Counted from the stretch's first letter, positions 8,322-20,367 are shown. The stretch is DNA of 64,000 bases from Falsihalocynthiibacter arcticus (GCF_000812665.2 NZ_CP014327.1:3687501-3751500); one strand, 5' to 3'. A program made the numbers and translations. Notes: generated by a model from the letters alone, not told the origin.

Positions 8322-10136
8322 ATGGAACTTCGCAATATCGCGATTATCGCACACGTTGACCACGGCAAGACCACTTTGGTGGACGAGCTTCTAAAACAAT
8401 CCGGTACTTACCGCGAAAACCAAGCGACGTCTGAACGCGCGATGGATTCCAACGACCTTGAGCGCGAGCGTGGGATCACCATCCTTGCTAAGGCGACGTC
8501 TGTTGAATGGCGTGGCACACGTATCAACATCGTTGACACCCCCGGCCACGCCGATTTCGGCGGCGAAGTTGAGCGCATTCTGTCGATGGTTGACGGCGTT
8601 GTTTTGCTTGTGGATGCGGCTGAAGGCCCGATGCCACAAACGAAATTCGTTCTCTCCAAAGCGCTCGCTCTTGGCCTTAAGCCAATCGTTGTTGTCAACA
8701 AAGTCGACAAACCCGATGGCGAACCTGACCGCGCCCTTGACGAAGTTTTCGACCTGTTTGGCTCGCTTGATGCGACCGACGCGCAACTCGACTTCCCGCA
8801 TTTGTATGCCTCTGGCCGTGCCGGCTGGTGTGACAAATCCCTCGACGGCCCCCGCAAAGACCTTTCCGCTCTGTTCGACAAAATCGTTGAGCACGTCGAA
8901 GCTCCCGCGCAACAAGCCAATGCAGGCCTCGCCTTCTCGATGCTGGCAACAACCTTGGGTGCCGACCCTTTCCTTGGCCGTATTCTTACGGGCCGCGTGG
9001 AAACAGGTACGCTTAAAACCGGCGACGCAATTGTTGCGCTTTCCGGCGATGGCACAAAAATCGAACAATTCCGTGCAACCAAAATCCTTGCGTTCCGTGG
9101 CCTTGGCCAACAGCCCATCGACGAAGCTGTCGCAGGCGACATCGTTTCCATCGCAGGCATGAGCAAAGCCACTGTGGCTGATACATTGTGTGATGCGTCC
9201 GTTACGGTTGCGATCCCTGCCCAGCCGATTGATCCCCCAACGATCACTGTAACCTTTGGCATCAACGACAGCCCACTTGCTGGTCGCGATGGTAAAAAAG
9301 TTCAGTCTCGCGTCATTCGCGACCGTCTGATGAAAGAAGCAGAAAGCAATGTTGCGATCAAAGTAACCGACACTCCGGGCGGCGACGCTTTCGAAGTTGC
9401 AGGTCGTGGCGAATTGCAAATGGGTGTCCTCATCGAGAACATGCGTCGCGAAGGCTTTGAGCTTTCCATCTCGCGCCCACAGGTTTTGTTCAATGACATC
9501 GATGGCGTTCGTAATGAGCCCATCGAAGAAGTCACAATCGACGTGGATGATGAATATTCCGGTGCTGTGATTGAAAAAATCACAGGCGTACGTAAGGGTG
9601 AAATGACCGACATGCGCCAAACAAACGGGAAAACACGCATTATTGCGCTTGTTCCTGCGCGTGGCCTGATCGGGTACCACGGCGAATTCCTCACGGATAC
9701 TCGTGGTACTGGCGTTATGAACCGTGTGTTCCACAGCTGGGCACCGCACAAAGGCGCCATCCCAGGTCGTCGTGCTGGTGTGTTGATTTCGATGGAAAAC
9801 GGATCGTCTGTTCCCTACGCGCTTTACAACCTCGAAGATCGCGGAAAATTCTTCATCGGCTCTCAGGAAGAAGTCTATGTCGGTATGATTATCGGCGAGC
9901 ACACCCGTGAAAACGATCTGGAAGTGAACCCGCTCAAAGGGAAAAAACTTTCAAACGTTCGTGCCAGCGGAACCGACGAAGCTGTTCGTTTGACCACGCC
10001 TGTGCGCATGTCTTTGGAAGAAGCGATTGCCTATATCGACAACGACGAACTGGTTGAAGTTACACCTAGCTCCGTCCGTATGCGCAAACGCCACCTTGAC
10101 CCCCACGAGCGCAAGCGTCACGCGCGCACGAATTAA
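8322..10136 (+). CDS. typA: TypA/BipA ribosome-associated GTPase
   Basis: A 604-residue translational GTPase of the EF-G/LepA group that acts in 50S subunit assembly and stress adaptation. G1 is AHVDHGKTT, switch [13 protein letters not shown], and G4 NKVDKPDG. Domains II, III and V follow, and the BipA-specific C-terminal part contains the [17 protein letters not shown] region. Length matches the family (about 600-610). The ATG at 8322 is the natural start before [17 protein letters not shown]. It is transcribed alone and followed by two opposed terminators. Confidence 0.97.
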   Translation: MELRNIAIIAHVDHGKTTLVDELLKQSGTYRENQATSERAMDSNDLERERGITILAKATSVEWRGTRINIVDTPGHADFGGEVERILSMVDGVVLLVDAAEGPMPQTKFVLSKALALGLKPIVVVNKVDKPDGEPDRALDEVFDLFGSLDATDAQLDFPHLYASGRAGWCDKSLDGPRKDLSALFDKIVEHVEAPAQQANAGLAFSMLATTLGADPFLGRILTGRVETGTLKTGDAIVALSGDGTKIEQFRATKILAFRGLGQQPIDEAVAGDIVSIAGMSKATVADTLCDASVTVAIPAQPIDPPTITVTFGINDSPLAGRDGKKVQSRVIRDRLMKEAESNVAIKVTDTPGGDAFEVAGRGELQMGVLIENMRREGFELSISRPQVLFNDIDGVRNEPIEEVTIDVDDEYSGAVIEKITGVRKGEMTDMRQTNGKTRIIALVPARGLIGYHGEFLTDTRGTGVMNRVFHSWAPHKGAIPGRRAGVLISMENGSSVPYALYNLEDRGKFFIGSQEEVYVGMIIGEHTRENDLEVNPLKGKKLSNVRASGTDEAVRLTTPVRMSLEEAIAYIDNDELVEVTPSSVRMRKRHLDPHERKRHARTN

Positions 10137-10143
10137 GCCAAAC

Positions 10144-10175
10144 AAAAACGCGCGCAAACATCTGTTTGCGCGCGT
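10144..10175 (-). terminator. Rho-independent terminator for alaS-DUF1330 (minus strand)
   Basis: ACGCGCGCAAAC (10148-10159) and GTTTGCGCGCGT (10164-10175) form a perfect 12-bp stem with a 4-base loop. Read on the minus strand, the stem is followed by TTTT from the A-run at 10144-10147. It therefore ends the minus-strand transcripts arriving from alaS. Confidence 0.8.
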
Positions 10176-10189
10176 AATAATTTCACATG

Positions 10190-10221
10190 AGCCGCGCTTA
10201 ATGCGCGGCTTTTGCGTTTTT
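10190..10221 (+). terminator. Rho-independent terminator for typA (plus strand)
   Basis: AGCCGCGC (10190-10197) and GCGCGGCT (10203-10210) pair around TTAAT, followed by TTTGCGTTTTT. The T-rich tail is on the plus strand, so this one stops typA transcription. It lies just beyond the oppositely directed hairpin at 10148-10175. Confidence 0.82.
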
Positions 10222-10224
10222 AGG

Positions 10225-10512
10225 TTACTCGGTGGTTTCTACGATCACCAAATCGCGCTCGCTTGCATTGCGTGCATGGCTCAGCGCTTCTTGATATGCT
10301 GCGGAATGATAGCAATCATGCGCGGCCTGCAGGCTTGGAAATTTCGCCACTACATTGCGCGAGCGATCATTGCCCTCAAGCTGCTCATAAGCCCCGCCGC
10401 GCGCAATAAAATGCCCGCCGTGGTCCGCAATCGCAGGCCCTGCAATAGCCGCATATTTCCCGTAAGCAACGTCATCCGTTACCTTCACATGTGCGATCCA
10501 AAGAGCACCCAT
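10225..10512 (-). CDS. DUF1330 family protein
   Basis: A 95-residue protein with the dimeric alpha/beta-barrel (ferredoxin-like) pattern of DUF1330: ALWIAHVKVTDDVAYGKY, GGHFIARGG, and the FPSLQAAHDCYHSAAYQEAL segment. The biochemical role of the family is not established. The ATG at 10510-10512 is preferred over an upstream TTG because GGAGG lies seven bases before it; the alaS stop ends one base before this ATG, so the gene is probably translated from the alaS message. Confidence 0.85.
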   Translation of the reverse strand: MGALWIAHVKVTDDVAYGKYAAIAGPAIADHGGHFIARGGAYEQLEGNDRSRNVVAKFPSLQAAHDCYHSAAYQEALSHARNASERDLVIVETTE

Positions 10513-10513
10513 T

Positions 10514-13168
10514 TTATCCTCCAATTACGGCTTCTGCCGCTTTAATTGCTGCGTCCGACTGCGAAACATCGCTACCGCCGCCCTGTGCCATCGCGGGGCG
10601 ACCACCGCCCCCCTTACCGCCGAGATGCGCCACGGCAGCCTGTACCAAATTCACGGCGGAAATTTTGTCTGTCAAATCATCGGTAACGCCCGCGGCGACC
10701 GCCGCTTTGCCATCCACATCCGCGATCACCAAAACCACACCCGATCCAATCTGCGCTTTGTATTGCGCAACCAAATCGGGCAGGTCTTTGCCGCTGACGC
10801 CTGACAGAACCTGCGCAAGGAAAGCAACGCCGTTAACGTCCCGCGCTTCAGCGGCCTCGCCCGCACCTGCCATCGCCAACTCACGACGCAATTGTGCCAC
10901 TTCGTTTTGCAAGGATTTGCGCTCATCCATCAAAGCTTTCACACGGTCAGGGACCTGTGCTGGTTGCGCCTTGAGCATCCCCGTCAGAGCACCAAGATGC
11001 TGAGTTTGCTCGCGAATATGGGCCAACGCACCCTCGCCCGTAAGAGCTTCAATCCGACGCACACCCGACGAAGACGCCCCGTCAGACAGCAAGATAAACG
11101 CACCGATATCGCCCGTACGCTTCACATGTGTCCCGCCACAAAGCTCCAGAGAATAGGTATTTCCCGACAGTCCCTTTTTGGATCCTGCGGCAACGCCCAT
11201 CGAAACAACGCGGACCTCATCGCCATATTTCTCGCCAAACAGCGCCTGGGCGCCAAGGGCGCGCGCATCATCTGGCGTCATAATCCGTGTGTCCACAGGC
11301 GTGTTTTGACGGATAAAGGCATTTACCTCGGCACTCACCTGTTCAAGATCTTCGGCCTCAAGCGCTTTGCCGTGGCTGAAATCAAACCGCAAACGATCAT
11401 CTGCATTCAACGATCCACGCTGCGCCACATGGTCACCAAGACGAGCGCGAAGGGCTTCGTGCAGCAGGTGTGTCGCGGAGTGATTGGCCCGAATAGACGC
11501 ACGGCGCGCGTGGTCAACCTGAAGTTCCGCGCCCTGCCCTGTGGAAATCTCGCCCTCAGAAACGGTTGCGGAATGAACAAACAAGCTGCCTATTTTACGT
11601 GTGTCGGTGATCTTGGCCGCGCCAGTGCCCGTTTTCAAAAGCCCCGTATCGCCAATTTGGCCACCACTTTCCGCGTAAAACGGTGTTTGGTTCACGACAA
11701 CCTGAACTTTGGACCCTTTGGATGCCGCATTTTGTGCGGCTCCTTCAGAAACGATCGCGAGTATTTGCCCCTCAGCGACCTCAGTTTCATAGCCCAAGAA
11801 CTCGGTGCTGCCATGGGCATCCGCAAGTTCGAACCAAATCGCAGCGTCTGCGGTTTCGCCCGACCCCGACCAAGCGGCGCGGGCCATTGTTTTCTGGTTC
11901 TCCATGGCTTTTTCAAAGCCCTCGATGGCAACCGAGCGGCCTTTTTCCCGCAAAGCATCCTGCGTCAGATCAAGCGGAAATCCATAGGTATCATACAATT
12001 TAAAGGCGGATTCACCGGAAAGGTCTTCCCCTTCTGCAAGCCCTAAAATCTCATTATCCAAGAGCTTTAGTCCACGATCAAGCGTTTGACGGAACCGTTG
12101 CTCCTCAAGTTTCAAAGTCTCTTCGATCATCGCTTGGCCTTGCGACAACTCAGGATACGCGCCGCCCATTTGGCTCACCAAAGCCGGAACAAGTTGGTGC
12201 ATAACCGGATCTTTGGCCCCCAGAAGATGCGCGTGGCGCATGGCGCGACGCATGATGCGACGCAACACATACCCGCGCCCTTCGTTGCTTGGCATAACAC
12301 CCTCTGCAATCAAAAATGACGTCGAGCGAAGGTGGTCAGCAATGACGCGGTGGTGCACGTTTTTGTCACCATAAGGCGCCTGCCCCGTTACACTTGCCGA
12401 CGCTTCGATAAGCGTTTTGAACAAGTCGGTGTCGTAATTATCATGGCTGCCCTGTAGCAAGGCCGCAATTCGTTCAAGCCCCATGCCCGTATCAATCGAA
12501 GGCTTGGGCAAGTTCAAACGGTCGCCGTTTTCTTGCTGCTCGAACTGCATGAAAACGATGTTCCAAATTTCAATAAAACGATCGCCGTCTTCTTCTGGTG
12601 AACCGGGAGGACCACCCCAAATGTGATCGCCGTGATCATAGAAAATTTCCGTACACGGTCCACATGGGCCTGTCGCGCCCATCGACCAAAAGTTATCGTC
12701 CGTCGGGATGCGGATAATGCGATCATCCGACAGGCCCGCATATTTCTTCCAAATATTCGCGGCCTCATCATCGGTGTGATAAACCGTAACGAGGAGTTTA
12801 TCCTTGTCGATCCCGAACTCTTTGGTCAGTAAATCCCACGCGAAGGGAATGGCTTCTTCCTTGAAATAGTCGCCGAAACTAAAATTCCCGAGCATTTCAA
12901 AAAACGTGTGATGGCGCGCAGTATAACCAACATTGTCGAGGTCATTATGTTTGCCTCCAGCGCGCACACATTTTTGGCTCGAGGTGGCGCGGGAGTAGTC
13001 GCGCTTTTCAACACCTGTGAACACATTCTTAAATTGAACCATACCTGCATTTGTAAACATAAGCGTGGGATCATTGCGCGGAACCAAGGACGAGCTGTCA
13101 ACAACCGCGTGACCGTTGCCCTTGAAATAATCAAGGTAAGTGGATCGAATATCATTTAAGCTCGGCAT
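10514..13168 (-). CDS. alaS: Alanyl-tRNA synthetase
   Basis: An 884-residue class II aminoacyl-tRNA synthetase, full length for the family (about 875-890). The N-terminal catalytic domain shows motif 1-2 features such as [16 protein letters not shown] and [20 protein letters not shown], and [13 protein letters not shown] for motif 3. The editing domain carries the HxxxH motif in [13 protein letters not shown] and the [14 protein letters not shown] zinc segment. The C-Ala region ends in the Gly-rich [16 protein letters not shown]. It lies downstream of recA and upstream of the DUF1330 gene. Confidence 0.98.
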   Translation of the reverse strand: MPSLNDIRSTYLDYFKGNGHAVVDSSSLVPRNDPTLMFTNAGMVQFKNVFTGVEKRDYSRATSSQKCVRAGGKHNDLDNVGYTARHHTFFEMLGNFSFGDYFKEEAIPFAWDLLTKEFGIDKDKLLVTVYHTDDEAANIWKKYAGLSDDRIIRIPTDDNFWSMGATGPCGPCTEIFYDHGDHIWGGPPGSPEEDGDRFIEIWNIVFMQFEQQENGDRLNLPKPSIDTGMGLERIAALLQGSHDNYDTDLFKTLIEASASVTGQAPYGDKNVHHRVIADHLRSTSFLIAEGVMPSNEGRGYVLRRIMRRAMRHAHLLGAKDPVMHQLVPALVSQMGGAYPELSQGQAMIEETLKLEEQRFRQTLDRGLKLLDNEILGLAEGEDLSGESAFKLYDTYGFPLDLTQDALREKGRSVAIEGFEKAMENQKTMARAAWSGSGETADAAIWFELADAHGSTEFLGYETEVAEGQILAIVSEGAAQNAASKGSKVQVVVNQTPFYAESGGQIGDTGLLKTGTGAAKITDTRKIGSLFVHSATVSEGEISTGQGAELQVDHARRASIRANHSATHLLHEALRARLGDHVAQRGSLNADDRLRFDFSHGKALEAEDLEQVSAEVNAFIRQNTPVDTRIMTPDDARALGAQALFGEKYGDEVRVVSMGVAAGSKKGLSGNTYSLELCGGTHVKRTGDIGAFILLSDGASSSGVRRIEALTGEGALAHIREQTQHLGALTGMLKAQPAQVPDRVKALMDERKSLQNEVAQLRRELAMAGAGEAAEARDVNGVAFLAQVLSGVSGKDLPDLVAQYKAQIGSGVVLVIADVDGKAAVAAGVTDDLTDKISAVNLVQAAVAHLGGKGGGGRPAMAQGGGSDVSQSDAAIKAAEAVIGG

Positions 13169-13241
13169 GGCACGCTCTTTCAGACAGAATTTTCATGGTT
13201 TCCTTGGTTTAGCTGTGCACCCGCGCCCTGTCCATACGAAG

Positions 13242-13271
13242 AAAGGCCCACTGAACGTTCAGCGGGCCTTT
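13242..13271 (-). terminator. Terminator downstream of recA
   Basis: The 14-base arms at 13242-13255 and 13258-13271 pair with only one non-Watson-Crick position, which is G-U in the minus-strand RNA but A-C in the plus-strand RNA. The T-rich end (CCTTTCTTC) also lies on the minus strand. Both facts fit a terminator for recA lying 20 bases past its stop. Confidence 0.75.
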
Positions 13272-13291
13272 TACTTCAATTTTGAGACGAT

Positions 13292-14362
13292 TTAGGCTTC
13301 GAGAATATCATCACTATCATTGGTCTTCTTTTCACCGAAATCCAAACCGTGAGCCGCTCGAATTTTATCTTCGATTTCAAGGGCAATCACAGGATTATCG
13401 GCAAGGAATGCCTTGGCGTTTTCGCGGCCTTGACCGACACGCTCGTCGCCGTAGCTAAACCATGAGCCAGACTTGTCGACAACACCCGCTGCGACACCAA
13501 GATCTAGCAACTCACCTGTCTTGGAAATCCCCTCACCAAACATGATGTCAAACTCAACTTGCTTAAAGGGCGGTGCCACCTTGTTCTTCACGACTTTCAC
13601 GCGGGTCGAATTGCCAACAATTTCATCGCGATCTTTCACGGACCCAGTCCGGCGAATATCCAAACGCACTGAACTATAGAATTTAAGCGCGTTACCGCCT
13701 GAAGTCGTCTCAGGGCTGCCAAACATAACGCCGATTTTCATGCGGATTTGATTAATGAAAATGACCATGCAATTGCTGCGCGAAATCGATCCCGTTAATT
13801 TTCGCATCGCTTGACTCATGAGGCGGGCCTGAACACCAACTGAACTATCCCCCATATCGCCTTCAAGCTCGGATTTTGGTGTTAACGCAGCAACGGAATC
13901 TACAACGACCATACTGACTGCCCCAGAACGCACCAGAGTGTCAACAATTTCAAGAGCTTGCTCACCGGTGTCTGGTTGAGATATCAACAACTCATCAATA
14001 TCGACCCCCAAACGCTTTGCATAGACTGGATCAAGCGCATGCTCTGCATCAACAAAAGCACAGACCCCTCCGGTTTTTTGCCGCTCGGCCACGCAATGCA
14101 ACGTCAGTGTCGTCTTCCCGGAACTCTCTGGACCGTAAATTTCAATGATGCGCCCCATTGGCAAACCGCCAATGCCAAGAGCAATATCCAGACCAAGGGA
14201 TCCTGTAGAAGACGCCTCGATTTCTGCAATTGCCCCAGCGCCCAATTTCATAATTGCGCCCTTGCCAAATTGACGCTCGATTTGCGCGAGCGCTGCATCC
14301 AGCGCCTTTTGCTTGTCTTGAGATTTTTTATCGCTCATTTTTGAAAGCTCTGCCGTTGCCAT
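13292..14362 (-). CDS. recA: RecA recombinase
   Basis: A 356-residue recombinase for homologous recombination and SOS induction. Walker A is GPESSGKTT, Walker [10 protein letters not shown], with the L1 loop segment [18 protein letters not shown] and the [17 protein letters not shown] region of L2. The C-terminus is acidic as usual. Start at ATG 14360-14362 gives [13 protein letters not shown]; the ATG eight codons further in is a possible alternative. A LexA-type box lies about 50 bases upstream. Confidence 0.98.
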   Translation of the reverse strand: MATAELSKMSDKKSQDKQKALDAALAQIERQFGKGAIMKLGAGAIAEIEASSTGSLGLDIALGIGGLPMGRIIEIYGPESSGKTTLTLHCVAERQKTGGVCAFVDAEHALDPVYAKRLGVDIDELLISQPDTGEQALEIVDTLVRSGAVSMVVVDSVAALTPKSELEGDMGDSSVGVQARLMSQAMRKLTGSISRSNCMVIFINQIRMKIGVMFGSPETTSGGNALKFYSSVRLDIRRTGSVKDRDEIVGNSTRVKVVKNKVAPPFKQVEFDIMFGEGISKTGELLDLGVAAGVVDKSGSWFSYGDERVGQGRENAKAFLADNPVIALEIEDKIRAAHGLDFGEKKTNDSDDILEA

Positions 14363-14413
14363 GTTTTCCAGTCCTTATTTCACACCCCGTCACGGGCAGC
14401 AATCACCAACAAT

Positions 14414-14428
14414 GTTCGCCTCTTGTTC
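14414..14428 (-). promoter_or_regulatory. LexA (SOS) box upstream of recA
   Basis: GTTC at 14414-14417 and GTTC at 14425-14428 are separated by exactly 7 bases (GCCTCTT). GTTC-N7-GTTC is the established LexA-binding direct repeat of alphaproteobacteria. It is 52-66 bases upstream of the recA start. Confidence 0.88.
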
Positions 14429-14540
14429 TCTTATGAGATCAAAGTGAGAACATTTCAATACAAATTTACTGAAACCACTATTTATTTAATTTCTTAAGGA
14501 GTAGTTTACGAGTAAGAATGAGAGAAAAGGATGGGTCTAA

Positions 14541-15137
14541 ATGCTTGTTTTCTGGAAACAAAAACTTGTTTTCTTGGCAGTCCCCAAGACGGGAACTTCT
14601 GCGATAGAAGAGGCGTTAGGGCCAATTGCGGACATGAGAATCACCAACCCGCCGATGTTCAAACACATGCCACTCGTCCGATTTAATACGTATATTAAAC
14701 CGTTTATACTAGAAAATTTTGACGTAGAGATTGAAACCGTCGCGGTTGTTCGCAATCCAATTGACTGGCTTGGGAGTTGGTATCGGTACCGTAGTCGCCC
14801 AGATTTGGCCGGTAACCCCAATAGTACCGCCGGAATGAGTTTTGACACCTTTGTCGAAGGCTACTTGAAAAATAAAAAACCAGCCCATTCGAACGTTGGA
14901 TCGCAAGCCATTTTTGTTTCCCGCCACAACGGGCCGATTGGTGTGACGCATCTATTCCAATATGAGCAATTGGACAAACTAATTGAATTCCTTGAGGCCC
15001 GCCTAAACATCGGCATCTCGCTTGCGCGTACAAATCAATCTCCAAAAGGCAGTGTGGTTCTCTCATCCGAAATGGAGGAGAGGCTTCGAAGAAAGCGAAC
15101 AGAAGAGTTTGCAGTTTGGGAGGTTGCTAGGCGTTAA
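14541..15137 (+). CDS. Sulfotransferase-like protein
   Basis: A 198-residue protein with two features of PAPS-dependent sulfotransferases: an N-terminal VPKTGTSAIEEAL (5'-phosphosulfate loop type) and VVRNPIDWLGSWYRYRSRP (3'-phosphate binding type). It is short for a full sulfotransferase. Similar Roseobacter proteins are sometimes mislabelled gamma-glutamyl kinase; no kinase motif is visible here. The substrate is unknown. Its stop codon overlaps the convergent cckA stop by two bases (TTAA shared at 15134-15137). Confidence 0.75.
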   Translation: MLVFWKQKLVFLAVPKTGTSAIEEALGPIADMRITNPPMFKHMPLVRFNTYIKPFILENFDVEIETVAVVRNPIDWLGSWYRYRSRPDLAGNPNSTAGMSFDTFVEGYLKNKKPAHSNVGSQAIFVSRHNGPIGVTHLFQYEQLDKLIEFLEARLNIGISLARTNQSPKGSVVLSSEMEERLRRKRTEEFAVWEVARR

Positions 15138-17443
15138 ATAAGTTGATTTTGAACCGTCGACGTCAAATCGTTTAGCGAAAAAGGTTTGGGAAGGAACACT
15201 GAATTGGGTATTTGCCGTTGATTGTCGGAAAAATCCTCCTCAGCATACCCTGAAACAAAAACGACTTTGACACCTGGGCGGTCTTTCAGCGCAATTTTCA
15301 CCCAACTCGGACCGTCCATGCCAGGCATAATCACATCGGTCACAAAGATATCAACAGTTAATTCTTTGTCCTCCAAGGTTTTCAGCGCCGATTCCGCATC
15401 TTCAGCTTCGAGCACAGTGTAGCCTCGAAGACGCAACGCCCTTGAGGCAAACGCTCGAACGGGAGCCTCGTCCTCAACAAGGAGCACAACGCCTTCACCC
15501 GTTTTGGATACATAGCTTTGATCCCTTATTATTGGGGCAACTGGCTGCTCGACGGGACCGTCAAATGCTGGGAAGTAAAGTGTGAACGAGGTTCCGCTTC
15601 CAACCACGCTATCTACAAAAATAAACCCACCCGACTGTTTCACAATCCCGTAGGCCGTGGAAAGCCCAAGCCCCGTCCCTTCTCCCGTTCGTTTTGTTGT
15701 GAAGAAGGGTTCAAAAATTTTGGGCAACCTATCGGCGGGTATTCCGACCCCTTCATCGCTAACACGAACGATGACATAGTCTCCTGGTGGAACAACGGCC
15801 CGATCTCTCTCAAGGGGGACGCGTAGCGTGCGACTTTGCGTCTCAACTCGAATTTCACCACCATCAGGCATCGCGTCTCGCGCGTTTACCACAAGGTTCA
15901 TAAGCACCTGCTCGAGCTGTCTTTTGTCCGCACGAATTGTTTGAAGGTCTGGATCATGTGTTACAGACAAAACGACCTTCTCTCCTACAAGTCGGTTTAA
16001 AAGATGCGCTAGATCAGAAAGCGTGTCACTCAGATCGATCGTCTCTGGACTTAGATTTTGTTTGCGCGAAAATGCCAAAAGCTGCCCAACCAACGATGCT
16101 GCTCGATTGGCATTCTGGTTGATTTGAACCAGATCGGCGAAATCGGAATCTCCTTGGTCATGTCGCAGCAGCAATAGGTCGCAGTGCCCTGAAATCGCGG
16201 TGAGGAGATTGTTGAAATCATGTGCTACTCCGCCTGCGAGCTGTCCAATCGCCTGCATCTTTTGACTTTGCACAAACTGTGCCTCAAGTGTTTTGAGTTC
16301 CGTCGCATCATTGAGAACGGCCACAAGAAGGGGAACACCGTCTTGAATCACACGACTTAATGTCACTTGAAGGAAAACCTCTTTGTCGGGATTTCTGGCT
16401 TTTAGAAACTCCGTATTGTTCATTCCCCGCCCCTGTGCGGCTTCCGACAACCAATCGACGATTGAGCGCCCCAAACCCTCCATAAGATCAGAAAGAGGGG
16501 TGCGCTCAGGAATGTCACTTGCCAATAAATCTCGCGACTTTTTATTCGCCGCCACAACCAAGCCATCCGACGTAATTTTCATCAAGGGAACAGGGATATC
16601 GTCGAAAAACGGCCAATCTCCTGTCACGAGGTCATTCGTTTGGTTACGCGGTAAGATATAAATCTCTCTACGACCTCCGGTGCTTTCAAGCTCCGCAACA
16701 ACAGCCCGCATTGGGCCCTCTCGGGTGGTAATTTCGTTTTCCATACCGCTTCGAACTGGCAAAGAATTGAAAATTCGATCCAAAGTTTTTACACGCTCCC
16801 CCACCAGTCGACGAAAGGATTCGTTCATAAATAATACGGTTCCTGACCTGCTCGCCGTTAGCATAGGTAAACTCATACCTTCGGCGCCGCCTCTCGAGCC
16901 AGATTGGTCAGCGAGTTCGTCCAAGCGCCACACATAGAAATCCGGCCCAGATAGATGTACGGAAATACGGACATGCCCCCGTCGCGTCACGATATCATCG
17001 CGCGCTGAGCCAAGGGCGAGCGCTTTATTTTGCAGGCGAAAGACGACCGACGATGGGTTTGCAAACAGATCGCCAAAACAGCTTGCGAGGGATCTGCCTG
17101 TACAGAAGCTAAACCGTTCATTCGCCGCTATATTTTGATACTCAATCTCCCCGTCTGGGCCAGTAAGAAAGCTTGGCGAGGGTTCGTTGCGGACAACTTT
17201 CGCCACGGCTTTCACGCTTCTGGCGCGCCGGCGTGCGGAGCGCATTGTATTCGCATGCAGCAGCAACGCCATAAATGCCAAAGTCAAACCCGCAGCAAGA
17301 AAGGCGATCCCGAGTTTAGGTGCAGGAACAACAAACCCCAACACCACGAGCACACCAGATCCAATAAGAATCGGAACCAGTCGCATCGACATAAGGGACG
17401 CCGATTTTTGTGCTGTGGCGGGCGACAGCGCATTCTCTGACAC
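15134..17443 (-). CDS. cckA: CckA, cell-cycle hybrid histidine kinase
   Basis: A 769-residue membrane hybrid kinase of the CckA-ChpT-CtrA phosphorelay. Two hydrophobic segments lie at about residues 20-65, followed by PAS-type regions (about 85-380). The dimerisation helix has LAGGVAHDFNNLLTAI with the phosphoacceptor His near residue 400. The ATPase domain shows NLVVNARDAMPDGG, DEGVGIP and GTGLGLSTAYGIVKQSGG. The C-terminal receiver has the phospho-Asp in FVTDVIMPGMDG. The architecture and the VAHDFNNLL box match CckA. A perfect CtrA box lies 50-65 bases upstream of the start, so feedback by CtrA is likely. Confidence 0.95.
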   Translation of the reverse strand: MSENALSPATAQKSASLMSMRLVPILIGSGVLVVLGFVVPAPKLGIAFLAAGLTLAFMALLLHANTMRSARRRARSVKAVAKVVRNEPSPSFLTGPDGEIEYQNIAANERFSFCTGRSLASCFGDLFANPSSVVFRLQNKALALGSARDDIVTRRGHVRISVHLSGPDFYVWRLDELADQSGSRGGAEGMSLPMLTASRSGTVLFMNESFRRLVGERVKTLDRIFNSLPVRSGMENEITTREGPMRAVVAELESTGGRREIYILPRNQTNDLVTGDWPFFDDIPVPLMKITSDGLVVAANKKSRDLLASDIPERTPLSDLMEGLGRSIVDWLSEAAQGRGMNNTEFLKARNPDKEVFLQVTLSRVIQDGVPLLVAVLNDATELKTLEAQFVQSQKMQAIGQLAGGVAHDFNNLLTAISGHCDLLLLRHDQGDSDFADLVQINQNANRAASLVGQLLAFSRKQNLSPETIDLSDTLSDLAHLLNRLVGEKVVLSVTHDPDLQTIRADKRQLEQVLMNLVVNARDAMPDGGEIRVETQSRTLRVPLERDRAVVPPGDYVIVRVSDEGVGIPADRLPKIFEPFFTTKRTGEGTGLGLSTAYGIVKQSGGFIFVDSVVGSGTSFTLYFPAFDGPVEQPVAPIIRDQSYVSKTGEGVVLLVEDEAPVRAFASRALRLRGYTVLEAEDAESALKTLEDKELTVDIFVTDVIMPGMDGPSWVKIALKDRPGVKVVFVSGYAEEDFSDNQRQIPNSVFLPKPFSLNDLTSTVQNQLI

Positions 17444-17467
17444 AAGGAACTCCCAAATTCGATTCGA

Positions 17468-17484
17468 CTTGATGCAGCATCAAG
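17468..17484. promoter_or_regulatory. Perfect inverted repeat in the cckA leader
   Basis: CTTGATGC-A-GCATCAAG is a perfect 8+1+8 palindrome, 25 bases upstream of the cckA ATG and between it and the CtrA box. The single central base makes it unlikely to be an RNA hairpin; it looks more like a protein-binding site. I do not recognise the factor. Confidence 0.45.
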
Positions 17485-17492
17485 CACGATTG

Positions 17493-17508
17493 GTTAAGCT
17501 TGCATTAA
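17493..17508 (-). promoter_or_regulatory. CtrA binding site upstream of cckA
   Basis: On the minus strand the sequence is TTAA-TGCAAGC-TTAAC, an exact match to the established CtrA motif TTAA-N7-TTAAC. It sits 50-65 bases upstream of the cckA start, in the position expected for direct promoter control. CtrA is the final target of CckA, so this points to a feedback loop. Confidence 0.8.
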
Positions 17509-17582
17509 TAAATGGCTGCCCCATACGAATTTGTGAACAATCACCACAAAAAAATTACGTTATTGCGAAATTGCGCCCCCGT

Positions 17583-18755
17583 TTAGGCCCTTTTCAAGAT
17601 CGCCACAAAGAAGCCATCTCCGCCAGCCAAGGGGGTCAACCGCTCTTGGGACATACATCTCCAATCGGAATTCGCCGCCAAAAACGCCTCGACTTGGGCC
17701 TCATTCTCGGCGCGTAACAGAGAGCATGTCAAAAACGCGAGTACACCGCCTTTAGAAACGTACTCTTTTGTTTTAGCAAGGATTTCCGCTTGAATACTCG
17801 TCAATTCATCAAGGCGTTCCTGCGTGAGTGCCCATTTGCCCTCTGGCGCACGCCGCCACGCGCCAGACCCCGAGCAGGGCACGTCGCACACGACAACGTC
17901 GTAGGGGGCGTTTTGCGCAACCTCGACAGTTTCCAGAACCTTGACCTCAACCCCTGCGCGCTCAGCCCGAACGGGGATATCGCGCATCCGAAGATGGGAG
18001 ATATCATGGGCAAAGAGGGAGACCGCGCCCTTGGGCATCCGCGCCGCAAGGGCGAGGGATTTTCCACCGCCCCCAGCACAATAGTCCAAAACGCGTGCGC
18101 CGTTTTTGAGAGGAATTTGGTCTGTGACAAATTGCGAAGCCGCGTCTTGAAGTTCAACATAGCCCTCTGCGAAAACCTTGGAATTCTGTACACGACGTGG
18201 ATTTTTCGTCACCAGCAAGGCAGACGGGGACAAGTCATGCGCCTCTGCCACGATCTCTTCAGCGGCCAAAGCCGCAATCGCTGCGTCGCGTGTGGTCGCT
18301 TGCAAATTCACCCGCAAAAACACAGGGGCGCGGGATTGAAGCAGCGTCAGGACAGGTGCGAAGTCTTCGCCTAAATCCGCTTGCAATTGAGGCGCGAGCC
18401 ATTCGGGAACGTCCAGTGCATCGTGACCCTGTGGCGCGTGGCCTTCCGCCAATTCCTCCTCGGAGAGGGGTTTGGGCGCGTAGCCTTCGCCGGTAAATAC
18501 ATCTTGCGGATCAAGGCCTTGCGCACGAAACAGCCCCGTTAGTATTGCACGCCCAGTTTGCTCCCCGCCCCAGACGGAAAATGACTGTTTGCAACGCAAG
18601 GCTTCAAACACAAGGTCGCGCACCGCCACGCGATCCTTGGACCCCGCATAGCGATTTGAGCGCGCCCAAGTCGTCAGTTGTTTCTCCGCAGGGTCCCCCG
18701 CCAAAACGGCATCCAAAATCTCAATCGCAGAAGCGACGCGTGCACCAGGTGTCAT
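17583..18755 (-). CDS. RsmB/NOL1-type rRNA cytosine-C5 methyltransferase
   Basis: A 390-residue SAM-dependent RNA m5C methyltransferase. The N-terminal part resembles the NusB-like region of RsmB (RVASAIEILDAVLAG, then AVRDLVFEALR). The catalytic domain carries the SAM motif RVLDYCAGGGGKSLALAA, motif IV VCDVPCSGSGAWRRAPEGKW and motif VI FLTCSLLRAENEAQV with the catalytic cysteine in TCS. It is shorter than E. coli RsmB (429). The likely target is C967 of 16S rRNA or an equivalent site, by family only. It lies between guaB and cckA on the same strand. Confidence 0.88.
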   Translation of the reverse strand: MTPGARVASAIEILDAVLAGDPAEKQLTTWARSNRYAGSKDRVAVRDLVFEALRCKQSFSVWGGEQTGRAILTGLFRAQGLDPQDVFTGEGYAPKPLSEEELAEGHAPQGHDALDVPEWLAPQLQADLGEDFAPVLTLLQSRAPVFLRVNLQATTRDAAIAALAAEEIVAEAHDLSPSALLVTKNPRRVQNSKVFAEGYVELQDAASQFVTDQIPLKNGARVLDYCAGGGGKSLALAARMPKGAVSLFAHDISHLRMRDIPVRAERAGVEVKVLETVEVAQNAPYDVVVCDVPCSGSGAWRRAPEGKWALTQERLDELTSIQAEILAKTKEYVSKGGVLAFLTCSLLRAENEAQVEAFLAANSDWRCMSQERLTPLAGGDGFFVAILKRA

Positions 18756-18820
18756 TTTGGTATCCTTTTAGGCGGCCCCTTTGGGCGTATGTTTTGAAGA
18801 GCGCACAGGCACCCTCCCCT

Positions 18821-20341
<1,521 letters not shown>

Positions 20342-20367
20342 CTAAAGCGCGGTTTCGTGTCGATGGT

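Noticed and set aside
8391-9902. Minus-strand open frame of 503 codons
   Set aside because: Antisense to typA, whose GTPase motifs are complete; composition is Asn/Phe/His-rich, typical of a reverse-strand shadow.
10892-12046. Plus-strand open frame of 384 codons
   Set aside because: Antisense to alaS, which is full length with all motifs.
15134-15137. Annotation conflict between the sulfotransferase-like gene and cckA
   Set aside because: The genes are convergent and merely share TTAA at their stop codons; both frames are well supported.
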